A stretch of DNA of 7,986 nucleotides from Chloroflexota bacterium (GTDB taxonomy: Bacteria > Chloroflexota > Anaerolineae > J102), in assembly GCA_003353825.1 (NCBI GenBank), contig PIVW01000274.1, forward strand, positions 1 through 7,986, written 5' to 3'. The translations under genes were made by a program, and so were the position numbers. Positions 1 to 6,106 of the stretch are shown piece by piece (position 1 is the stretch's first letter; each line of letters starts with the position of its first letter). The notes under the pieces are model-generated. The model was not told where the DNA came from. It searched no databases and was given only the letters and a program-made list of their open reading frames with translations.

Positions 1-62
1 TCTAGCCAAACGTGGACTGCCTCCTCTTTCCCTCGTTCACTTTAACCTGATCCTACACATCT

Positions 63-821
63 ATGGTCATCGCTGCGGGCCGTCATCCTCTGGTGGTGTG
101 CGACTTTTTCTGTGTGGCGAAAAAAGGAGTGATCGTGACGATTCAGGTCACCATTGTCGCTTATGCAGCGTCGCTGACTCTGGGCCTGATGGTGGCATTG
201 GCCAGGTTATCGAGCAAGCGCCTGATCAACGAAGTCGCCACCTTTTACGTCGAGATCATTCGTGGTATCCCCATGCTCGTTCTCCTCTATTACATTGTCT
301 TTGTCGGTGTACCCGTGACAGTGCAATTCATCAACGGCATCGGCGCCTTTCTGCAGGATACAAGCATCTTTACAGGCCTAGGCGATGCTCTCAGCAGCTT
401 GCAAGTGCGTGCTGTGAGCTTTCAACTGCGGGTCATTATCGCCCTCACCATTGGTTATAGCGCCTTTCTTTCAGAAGTATTTCGCGCAGGTATAGAATCC
501 ATCGAGCAAGGTCAGATTGAAGCCGCCCGTTCCCTGGGCATGACACATTTTCAGGCACTCCGTTTCGTGATTTTGCCACAGGCCATCCGCCGTGTTTTGC
601 CGCCTCTTGGCAACAACTTCATCGCCATGCTCAAAGACTCATCCCTTGTCTCGGTGATGGGCGTTGCCGATATCACATTTCAAGGTAAGGTTTATGCGGC
701 GAGCACTTTCAAGTTCTTTGAGACCTATAACGTCGTCGCCTTCCTCTACCTTGTTATGACCATCGCCCTGGCCCTTGCCGTGCGCAGGATGGAAGGGCGC
801 ATGAAGACCAGTGAGAAGTAA
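63..821 (+). CDS. Polar amino-acid ABC transporter permease (HisM/GlnP type)
   Basis: Inner-membrane permease subunit of an ABC importer for polar amino acids (His/Glu/Gln/Arg type), which would work with a periplasmic binding protein and an ATPase; neither is in view. The 252-residue product shows a family-typical first helix and loop (about residues 24-50, '[14 protein letters not shown]'), '[15 protein letters not shown]' at 61-75, and the ATPase-contacting EAA loop at 153-174 (E153-A-A, G159, I170-L-P172), followed by '[19 protein letters not shown]'. About five hydrophobic segments are visible. The 5' end is odd. An in-frame TGA at 48-50 limits the ORF, the ATG at 63 has no Shine-Dalgarno, and residues 1-20 do not resemble the extra N-terminal helix of many relatives. 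GTG at 135, behind AAAAAGGAG, is a plausible alternative start (228 residues). Family is certain; start or intactness is not. Confidence 0.88.
   Translation: MVIAAGRHPLVVCDFFCVAKKGVIVTIQVTIVAYAASLTLGLMVALARLSSKRLINEVATFYVEIIRGIPMLVLLYYIVFVGVPVTVQFINGIGAFLQDTSIFTGLGDALSSLQVRAVSFQLRVIIALTIGYSAFLSEVFRAGIESIEQGQIEAARSLGMTHFQALRFVILPQAIRRVLPPLGNNFIAMLKDSSLVSVMGVADITFQGKVYAASTFKFFETYNVVAFLYLVMTIALALAVRRMEGRMKTSEK
121..129 (+). promoter_or_regulatory. Internal ribosome binding site for an alternative permease start
   Basis: AAAAAGGAG lies 5 bases before GTG at 135-137, in the permease frame. The upstream ATG at 63 has no such motif. Starting at 135 would open the protein exactly at the first conserved helix (M-T-I-Q-V-T). 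This is an inference from spacing and sequence; the motif could equally be an ordinary Lys-Lys-Gly-Val coding stretch. Confidence 0.4.
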
Positions 822-844
822 CGACGGCGGTTGAGTGGCTCCGA

Positions 845-1501
845 TCAAACAGCCATCTCTTGGGATTCCATTCTCTCGGCCAAACCGGGCACATCGTCAA
901 TAACTTTCATGGCGCCATCGCCCTCTTCTTTGATGACGATCTTACCTTGCATCTCCGGGTATTTCCCCGTAATCCCAGCATAAAAATCATTAATCAGTTC
1001 CAGGTCTCGATTGATGTCACCGGTGGGGATAATTATCGGCCCAAGACCAATGATCTTTCGAGGATAATCTACATATCCCAATACAATTGGCACACCTGCG
1101 GTCACGGCGATGTAGTAAAATCCGGTTCTCCAACGCCGAGACTTAGCGCGCGTCCCTTCAGGTGAAATGACTAACTGCAGACTTGCCGTTCCGGCAAACG
1201 CGTCTGCCATTTGCTTGACAAGACCTTGACTGAAAGTTCGATTGACGGGGATGCCTCCGAGAGCCCGATAAATACGTGCGAAAGGGCCACGAAAAACTGA
1301 ATCTTTGCCGAGCCACGAGAGCTTGAGATTAGTCGTGTACATAAACATCAACGTCACGATAAAATCCCAATTAGTCGTGTGATGGGCGCCGATCACGACA
1401 CATTTGTCGGGCGGCAATGCTTCCACTTCGAGTTGCCATCCCACAAGGTGAAGGATGGAGAGGCTAAGCTGCTGTCTGATTGTTTTCTTTTGATTTTGCA
1501 C
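845..1501 (-). CDS. PlsC/LPLAT-family 1-acyl-glycerol-phosphate-type acyltransferase
   Basis: Probable membrane-associated acyltransferase moving a fatty acyl group onto a glycerophosphate or related lipid acceptor. The 218-residue product has the LPLAT blocks in order: the catalytic HX4D motif at H41-D46 within 'AHHTTNWD', a 'GKDSVFRGPF' block at 65-74, the acceptor-binding 'GGIPVNR' at 82-88, and 'SPEGTR' at 113-118. After these comes 'WRTGFYYIAVTAGVPIVLGYVDY', typical of a short, soluble-looking subgroup of PlsC relatives. There is no clear transmembrane anchor. The start is GTG (complement of 1499-1501). The frame is closed by a stop 24 bases upstream with no ATG in between, and the Shine-Dalgarno is weak (AGG about 8 bases upstream). 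The gene converges with the permease, leaving 23 bases between stop codons and no visible terminator. The true acceptor, and whether this is the main AGPAT of the cell, cannot be told. Confidence 0.87.
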   Translation of the reverse strand: MQNQKKTIRQQLSLSILHLVGWQLEVEALPPDKCVVIGAHHTTNWDFIVTLMFMYTTNLKLSWLGKDSVFRGPFARIYRALGGIPVNRTFSQGLVKQMADAFAGTASLQLVISPEGTRAKSRRWRTGFYYIAVTAGVPIVLGYVDYPRKIIGLGPIIIPTGDINRDLELINDFYAGITGKYPEMQGKIVIKEEGDGAMKVIDDVPGLAERMESQEMAV

Positions 1502-1610
1502 GGGGGTTACCTGAATCTGAATCTAGCATTTTCAGATCAGGTGGGTAATTTAAAGGAGTCGGGCAGATTTTTAGCAGGCGACACTATCCCTAATCTAAAA
1601 ATGCGTGGCT

Positions 1611-1639
1611 AGCATAATTGAAACTACCTTAATTCACAA
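1611..1639 (-). promoter_or_regulatory. Weak sigma-70-like promoter candidate for the acyltransferase
   Basis: On the minus strand, TTGTGA (complement of 1634-1639) and TATGCT (complement of 1611-1616) are separated by exactly 17 bases. Each hexamer matches the consensus at 4 of 6 positions. This would start transcription about 105 bases before the GTG at 1501. The call is statistical only. Confidence 0.3.
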
Positions 1640-1646
1640 CATTTTC

Positions 1647-1666
1647 GACTCGGGTCTATCCGAGTC
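1647..1666. repeat. Perfect 7-bp inverted repeat (hairpin or operator)
   Basis: GACTCGG (1647-1653) and CCGAGTC (1660-1666) form a perfect stem with a 6-base loop, GTCTAT. Neither side is followed by a T-run, so it is not a standard intrinsic terminator. It sits just upstream of the leftward promoter candidate, between two divergent transcription units, which suits a regulator binding site. Binding is not shown. Confidence 0.5.
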
Positions 1667-1758
1667 TCCGGCATTCAGGATTGTCTGGCTTACGGTTTGG
1701 AGAAACATCTGATGGGGAAATTGGATCTACCAAGATTACCTGTTGCCGCCACACATGG

Positions 1759-1767
1759 TGGTATACT
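1759..1767 (+). promoter_or_regulatory. Extended -10 promoter candidate for the oxidoreductase operon
   Basis: TGGTATACT is a TGn extension plus a 5-of-6 -10 hexamer (TATACT, 1762-1767). No acceptable -35 lies 16-18 bases upstream; the nearest TTG hexamer (TTGCCG, 1743-1748) leaves only 13 bases. Extended -10 promoters can work without a -35. A start near 1774 would put the foldback element at 1779-1902 in the 5' leader of the operon. Confidence 0.35.
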
Positions 1768-1778
1768 TGCACCTAGCA

Positions 1779-1902
1779 GCTTGTCGGAAAAGTCTTCAGG
1801 ACACAGGTATTTGAGGATAATCCTTGGGTTTCACAGTGAAAATCCGTGTGAATCCGCCTTGATCCGTGTCCTAAAAACCTTGAGAGCGACTTCTCCGACA
1901 GC
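1779..1902. repeat. Imperfect foldback element (interrupted inverted repeat, about 124 bases)
   Basis: The left arm has GTCGGAAAAGTC (1783-1794) and AGGACAC (1798-1804). The right arm has GTGTCCT (1866-1872) and GACTTCTCCGAC (1888-1899). The arms pair 7 of 7 and 11 of 12, with GCT/AGC adding three more pairs at the tips around a bulged T. At the apex, the palindrome TCACAGTGA (1831-1839) has the same centre (1835) as the AGGACAC/GTGTCCT pair. GGAT (1815-1818) also pairs with ATCC (1852-1855) in register. The outer arm is offset by 12 extra bases on the right (1873-1887). It could be a miniature foldback or REP-like element, or a structured leader of the downstream operon. Confidence 0.7.
1841..1870 (+). 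repeat. Three tandem 10-base repeats of an ATCCGTGT motif
   Basis: The units AATCCGTGTG, AATCCGCCTT and GATCCGTGTC follow each other with an exact 10-base period. All keep ATCCG at positions 2-6. They form most of the right inner arm of the foldback element. I recall similar 'ATCCGTGT' strings as dispersed intergenic repeats in several bacterial genomes, but I cannot confirm that here. The 10-base period is close to one DNA turn. Confidence 0.65.
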
Positions 1903-1949
1903 CTCCTAGAAAGCAACCATAATCTACATAGCAGCTGGAGGAACTGATC

Positions 1950-2945
1950 ATGACAACGCGCGTCACCCTTATCGGTACGGGCGGTATGGCCCGCCACCAC
2001 ATTCGCCAGATGATACAACCGCAGATCGATACCATGATCCCGATAGTTTGTGAACCCTCACAAGCGGCTTACGACTTGATATCTGAGATTTTCGATGAAG
2101 CGGGACTGCAACCACCGCACAATGAACCTGATCTTGAACGGTTGCTACAAGACTACGACCTGGATGCGGCATTTATCATCACCCCCCACGTATTCCACCA
2201 CGATCAGGCCAAGGCCTGTTTGCAGGCTGGTTTAGATGTGTTGCTCGAAAAACCGATGGTCATGAATGCTGAGGAAGCGCGCAGCCTGATCGATGTGCGG
2301 GACAACAGCGGACGTTTACTGGTCGTCGCCTTCAGCGGCAGCATATCGCCACAGATCCGCAAGGCAGTCGCCATGTTGCGATCAGGCGAATTGGGCGAGA
2401 TACTCAGTGTAAGTGCCACGGTATGGCAAGGGTGGGCTTCATTAACCGAGGGGACCTGGCGGCAGGATCAGGCGCTTTCAGGGGGTGGTTTTTTGTTCGA
2501 CACGGGCGCCCACATGCTGAACACGATCACCGATCTGGTCGGCGAGGATTTCGTTCAGGTCTCAGCTTGGATGGATAACAATGGCTGGCCGGTGGACACC
2601 GAAGCGGTAGTGATGGCACGGCTGGCTTCGGGTGCGTTGGTAACGATGCATGCTAATGGTGAGACGATTGACACCTGTCTTTCCGATGTCCAGGTCTTCT
2701 GCTCGGAAGCGATTCTGCACACTGGTGTATGGGGTGAAAAGCTCGAGCTGCACAAAAATGGCGAGCGTGAACCCCAACCTGTTGAGGTACACCCATCCCT
2801 TGGTGTGTGGGATCAATTTTTATTGGTGAGATCGGGCGATATAGCCAATCCCTGTCCTCCTGAAGTAGGTCTGCGCATGGCTAAACTTTACGATGCTATC
2901 TTGGCCTCGGCCGCCCAAAATGGGGCGATGGTCCGCCTGATCTGA
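1950..2945 (+). CDS. Gfo/Idh/MocA-family NAD(P)-dependent oxidoreductase
   Basis: Cytoplasmic dehydrogenase of the family that oxidises or reduces sugars, cyclitols and their derivatives. The 331 residues match the usual family length. The N-terminal Rossmann fold carries the nucleotide-binding 'GTGGMA' at 9-14, 'TPHVFH' at 78-83 and the hallmark EKP at 100-102, with Lys101 the expected catalytic lysine. The C-terminal alpha/beta domain has '[14 protein letters not shown]' (178-191), supplying the conserved Asp184 and His188. The catalytic set therefore looks complete. ATG is preceded by GGAGG (1937-1941) at an 8-base spacing, which fixes the start. It is the first gene of a two-gene operon, with the next ATG 25 bases after the stop. 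The substrate is unknown; the nearby rhamnosidase remnant hints at a sugar role, but this is guilt by association. Confidence 0.92.
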   Translation: MTTRVTLIGTGGMARHHIRQMIQPQIDTMIPIVCEPSQAAYDLISEIFDEAGLQPPHNEPDLERLLQDYDLDAAFIITPHVFHHDQAKACLQAGLDVLLEKPMVMNAEEARSLIDVRDNSGRLLVVAFSGSISPQIRKAVAMLRSGELGEILSVSATVWQGWASLTEGTWRQDQALSGGGFLFDTGAHMLNTITDLVGEDFVQVSAWMDNNGWPVDTEAVVMARLASGALVTMHANGETIDTCLSDVQVFCSEAILHTGVWGEKLELHKNGEREPQPVEVHPSLGVWDQFLLVRSGDIANPCPPEVGLRMAKLYDAILASAAQNGAMVRLI

Positions 2946-2970
2946 CAGATAGTTGAGGTTATGTAAAGAA

Positions 2971-3981
2971 ATGAATGGACGCGAACGCGTTGTCAAGACC
3001 CTACAGTTCCAAAAACCGGATAGAGTCCCCCGCCAACTGTGGTATCTACCGGGCGTGGAGATGTATCGTCAGGACGAATTAGCTGCCATACTCGAACGCT
3101 TCCCTCCAGACATTGTCCAGCCGCCACACGCAGATCTCTATGGCCGGGCTGAACGCGCACATGGCACGCCGAACGTGGTTGGTAGGTATCGTGATGACTG
3201 GGGATGCGAATGGACTGTGGCCGAACCAGGTGTGATTGGCGAGGTCAAGCACCCGCCGCTCGCCGCTTGGTCGGCACTGGACCAACTCACCCCCCCCTGG
3301 GAGATCTTAACGAAGGCCGATCTGGATCCCGTCCGCCATTTCTGCGATTCAAGCGATCGCTTCGTCAACGCAGGCACCTCTCTGCGACCTTTCGAGCGCA
3401 TACAGTTTTTACGTGGGACGGAAGACCTCTTTATCGATCTCGCCTATGGCGATGCGCGCGTCCTAAAACTACGCGACATGATCCATGATTTTTATATGCA
3501 GGAACTGGAGATGTGGGCAGCTACCGACGTCGACGCTATCACCTTTATAGACGATTGGGGCAGCCAAACGCAATTACTGATCTCGCCAGATATGTGGCGC
3601 CAGCTGTTCAAACCCCTTTATGCTGACTACTGCCGGGTGATCCGTGACGCAGGCAAGTTCGTTTTCATGCATTCTGATGGCCAGATCGAAGCAATCTACC
3701 CCGACCTGATCGAGATCGGTGTACACGCTCTCAATTCTCAACTATTCTGTATGGATATCGAGAGACTGGGCAGACAGTTTCAGGGCAAGGTTACCTTTTG
3801 GGGCGAGATCGACCGACAGTATGTGTTGCCGAATGGTTCAGAGGCTGAGGTTGTCGAGGCCGTGAATCGCGTGAGAAGGGCGCTGGATAGGGGCCAAGGG
3901 GGCGTCATCGCCCAATGCGAATGGGGAAACGATGTGTCGGCAGAGAATATCGCTGCGGTGTTTGATGCTTGGTTGGAATAA
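2971..3981 (+). CDS. Uroporphyrinogen decarboxylase (URO-D) superfamily protein, not HemE
   Basis: A TIM-barrel protein of the URO-D/corrinoid-methyltransferase superfamily, 336 residues from ATG 2971. That start gives the family N-terminus 'MNGRERVVKTLQFQKPDRVP'; a TTG at 2953 would add six residues and has no better ribosome site. Landmarks are 'IDDWGSQ' (193-199), 'FMHSDGQIE' around H234, 'FWGEIDRQ' (276-283) and 'CEWGNDVSAENI' starting at C316. The HemE substrate motifs are absent, so heme synthesis is unlikely. Zinc-dependent methyltransferases of the superfamily use His-x-Cys plus a distant Cys. Here His234 is followed by Ser-Asp, while Cys316 is kept, so a standard zinc site is incomplete. 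It is co-transcribed with the oxidoreductase by spacing. Such proteins recur beside sugar genes, but I know of no firm reaction and assign none. Confidence 0.88.
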   Translation: MNGRERVVKTLQFQKPDRVPRQLWYLPGVEMYRQDELAAILERFPPDIVQPPHADLYGRAERAHGTPNVVGRYRDDWGCEWTVAEPGVIGEVKHPPLAAWSALDQLTPPWEILTKADLDPVRHFCDSSDRFVNAGTSLRPFERIQFLRGTEDLFIDLAYGDARVLKLRDMIHDFYMQELEMWAATDVDAITFIDDWGSQTQLLISPDMWRQLFKPLYADYCRVIRDAGKFVFMHSDGQIEAIYPDLIEIGVHALNSQLFCMDIERLGRQFQGKVTFWGEIDRQYVLPNGSEAEVVEAVNRVRRALDRGQGGVIAQCEWGNDVSAENIAAVFDAWLE

Positions 3982-4040
3982 GTGCCGTAAAACAACATCG
4001 CATCCACTATCGGAGCCTACACCTTTTCTACTAAAAATCA

Positions 4041-4069
4041 TTGACAGCCAAAGCAAATCCTGTTATCTT
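4041..4069 (+). promoter_or_regulatory. Strong sigma-70-type promoter
   Basis: A perfect -35 TTGACA (4041-4046) is followed after exactly 17 bases by TATCTT (4064-4069), a 4-of-6 -10. A TG at 4061-4062 makes this an extended -10. Transcription would start near 4076 and run into the rhamnosidase remnant. This is the best promoter in the window. Confidence 0.65.
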
Positions 4070-4077
4070 GATTTATA

Positions 4078-4093
4078 CGATTAAGGTTAATCG
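4078..4093. promoter_or_regulatory. Perfect 7+7 dyad at the predicted transcription start (operator candidate)
   Basis: CGATTAA (4078-4084) and TTAATCG (4087-4093) form a perfect inverted repeat around GG. It begins 8 bases after the -10, so a bound repressor would block RNA polymerase at the start site. The half-site shares CGATT with the dyad at 4272-4292. The regulator is not in the window. Confidence 0.5.
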
Positions 4094-4271
4094 CATCAGT
4101 CTAATTTCCTGGAGCAAACACCTCCGTTTTGAAGCGATGACCAAGCGCCCGACGACACAATCTGATCTTGTTATTCAGTGCCGTCCCTTCACCATCCTGG
4201 CAGGCGCCCTTGATGCCGGTGTACTGCGCAGCACCAATAATAGACGGCGTTGGGAAACCTGCAATAGATAG

Positions 4272-4292
4272 AATCGTTAGAGCGAAACGATT
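4272..4292. promoter_or_regulatory. Perfect 7-bp dyad abutting the rhamnosidase ribosome site
   Basis: AATCGTT (4272-4278) and AACGATT (4286-4292) flank a 7-base spacer. The dyad directly touches the Shine-Dalgarno GGAG at 4293-4296, which serves ATG 4306. It could be a second operator, since the half-sites again contain AATCG/CGATT, or an RNA hairpin affecting translation initiation. Confidence 0.45.
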
Positions 4293-4305
4293 GGAGAAAT
4301 CAGCA

Positions 4306-6103
4306 ATGCTCTGTTCATTATTGATCGAAAAACTTCGTTGCGAATACCAAACAGATGCAGTGGCGATTGATGTCGAGCACCCCAGATTGAGTTGGTAGTT
4401 GACATCTGGCCAGAAAAACAGCAGACAGACAGCCAACCACATCTTGGTTGCTGATAGCATCGCAAACCTCGATCAAGATATCGGCACTCTCTGGGATAGT
4501 GGAAAAAACCGATCCGACGAGACCATCCATAGGGTGTATCAGGGCGCAGCGTTGGGCTCTCGACAACGCTGCTACTGGAAAGTACGTGTGTGGGACGAAA
4601 AAGATCAGGGATCGGCTTGGAGTGAGATGGCGCTCTGGGAGATGGGATTATTACAGACTGCGGACTGGCAGGCAGACTGGATATCTGCCGATATCGAGGA
4701 AGACATCAGCAAACCTGAGCCGGCCCCCATGCTGAGGACGACCTTTGAGGTGAAGGGGGCTGTCGCAAAGGCACGCGCCTATATTATAGTAGCCGGGGCA
4801 ATTACGAATTACACCTGAATGGCGAGCGCGTGGGCGATGCCTATTTCACGCCGGGCTGGACCAGCTACCACAATCGCCTGCAATATCAAGTTTACGATGT
4901 CCTCGATCAGTTGGTGCTTGGTGAGAACGCGCTGGGAGCGATACTGGGTGACGGCTGGTACCGGGGCTATTACTTCATCGACTATAACCGCCATTTCTAT
5001 GGCGATAGGCTGGCTCTGATCTTGCAGTTAGAAATTGAATATGGAAATGGCCGGGTCCAAGTCATTAGCTCGGATGACCGCTGGCATGCTGCCACCGGCC
5101 CCATCCGTTACGCCGACCATTATATGGGCGAATATTACGACGCCCGCATGGAACACACAGGTTGGACACGAGCGGGCTATAATGATTCAGGCTGGTCGAA
5201 TGCGATCGTTGGCCATGACGCCAAGGAAACGCTCGTCGCCCCCTGTAGCGCCCCGGTCAGAAAAATCGAAGAAATCAAGCCTATCGAAATTCTGACAACC
5301 CCCGAGGGGAACTCCGTATTCGACTTTGGACAGAACATGGTTGGTTGGGTTCGCCTCAAAGTCGCGGGGCCGGCCGGAACTGAGGTCACCCTCCGCCACA
5401 CTGAGGTTTTGGACTCAGATGATGGATTTTATGTCGACCATTTGCGAAGCGCCAAGCAGAAAAACACCTATATCTCGTCGCTAATATCCGAGAACGGGAC
5501 AACCATATTGCCACCGGCTTTGTGGGTTCGTCCTTCGTCAACCATGTCCTCAGTCAATATGGCTATGTAGATGTCGCTTACGATCTGTTGTTGCAGGACA
5601 CCTGTCCCTCCTGGCTCTATCCCGTTACCCAGGGCGCGACCACAGTCTGGGAGCGATGGGATGGCCAACGCCCTGACGGCAGCTTCCAGACGCCGGAGAT
5701 GAATTCTTTCAATCACTACGCCTACGGCGCCATCGGAGAATGGATCTATAAAGTTGTGGCAGGATTGTCTGTCGATGAAGACAATCCTGGTTACAAACAC
5801 ATCATAATCAATCCGCAACCGGGGGGCGGGCTGACCTACGCCAGACTGACGTACGATTCGATCCGAGGAGAGATCGTTTGTGGCTGGGAGTTGAAGGAAC
5901 CTGGCTGGGTGCTTGAAGTTGAGATACCTGCCAACACAACCGCCACGGTGCATTTTCCCGCCAATACGCTAGACCAGATCGATGAAACCGATGGTACCCT
6001 GTCTGAAAGTACCGGTATCCTCAGCGTCAACGTCGGGGCAACGGAGACGCTGGTAGAGATTGGTTCGGGGCGGTATCAGTTCACGGTGAGTTTGCAACCA
6101 TAA
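4306..6103 (+). pseudogene. Bacterial alpha-L-rhamnosidase (GH78), broken by stop, frameshift and internal deletion
   Basis: Remnant of an enzyme that releases terminal L-rhamnose from glycosides. It starts at ATG 4306 behind GGAG (4293-4296). The N-terminal 'LRCEYQTDAVAIDVEHPRLSW' region ends in TAG at 4396-4398, where relatives have Gln, so CAG to TAG is likely. The same frame resumes ('QTANHILVADS', 'LWDSGKN', 'CYWKVRVWDEKD') until a frameshift near 4785-4796. The next frame carries 'NYELHLNGERVGD', 'GDGWYRG' and 'FDFGQNMVGWVRLKVAGPAGTE', ending in 'LRSAKQKNTYI' near 5473. A third frame then begins abruptly with 'LVANIRERDNHIATGFVGSSF' and runs through 'WLYPVTQGATTVWERWDG' to TAA at 6101. 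Full GH78 proteins of this type have about 880-900 residues; about 600 codons remain. The missing part is most of the (alpha/alpha)6 catalytic barrel, including the acidic 'DCPQRDERLGW' block. It cannot encode an active enzyme. Confidence 0.92.
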
Positions 6104-6106
6104 TCG

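Larger units (their letters stand above)
1502..1949. other. Non-coding gap between divergent genes, rich in inverted repeats
   Basis: This 448-base gap separates the leftward acyltransferase from the rightward oxidoreductase. I find no protein-like reading frame in it. It contains a weak leftward promoter candidate (1611-1639), a perfect 7-bp hairpin (1647-1666), an extended -10 candidate for the rightward operon (1759-1767), a long foldback element (1779-1902) and the ribosome binding site of the oxidoreductase. Each is listed separately. Confidence 0.7.
3982..4305. other. Non-coding regulatory gap before the rhamnosidase remnant
   Basis: This 324-base gap holds a strong promoter (4041-4069), a dyad over its likely start site (4078-4093) and a second dyad next to the ribosome binding site (4272-4292). 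The middle part, 4100-4270, shows no recognisable coding homology on either strand and no terminator for the operon upstream. The 5' leader of the rhamnosidase would be unusually long, at about 230 bases. Confidence 0.6.

Noticed and set aside
1647..1666. Intrinsic terminator
   Set aside because: There is no T-run on either strand, and it lies upstream of both flanking genes rather than after them.
1743..1767. TTGCCG plus TATACT as a -35/-10 promoter
   Set aside because: The spacer is only 13 bases; only the extended -10 reading is kept, at low confidence.
1841..1870. CRISPR array
   Set aside because: The 10-base units are directly tandem without spacers and far too short; no cas genes are present.
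1697..1909. A 70-codon plus-strand reading frame in the intergenic gap
   Set aside because: It runs through the foldback element and repeats, lacks a ribosome site and has no protein-like pattern.
2953..2970. TTG at 2953 as the start of the URO-D-family gene
   Set aside because: It adds six residues (MRLCKE) absent from the usual family start 'MxxRERV', and ATG 2971 gives the expected N-terminus.
2971..3981. Annotation as heme-pathway HemE
   Set aside because: The substrate-binding motifs of true uroporphyrinogen decarboxylase are absent; only the superfamily fold signature is present.
4396..4398. TAG read as pyrrolysine or suppressed amber
   Set aside because: The same gene also has a frameshift and a large deletion, so readthrough would not restore an enzyme; a nonsense mutation is simpler.
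4101..4460. A 119-codon minus-strand reading frame across the rhamnosidase start region
   Set aside because: It is antisense to clear GH78 N-terminal homology, has no recognised domain and no ribosome site, and overlaps the promoter leader.
5468..5953. A 161-codon minus-strand reading frame
   Set aside because: It is the antisense shadow of the C-terminal rhamnosidase segment and shows no family motifs.
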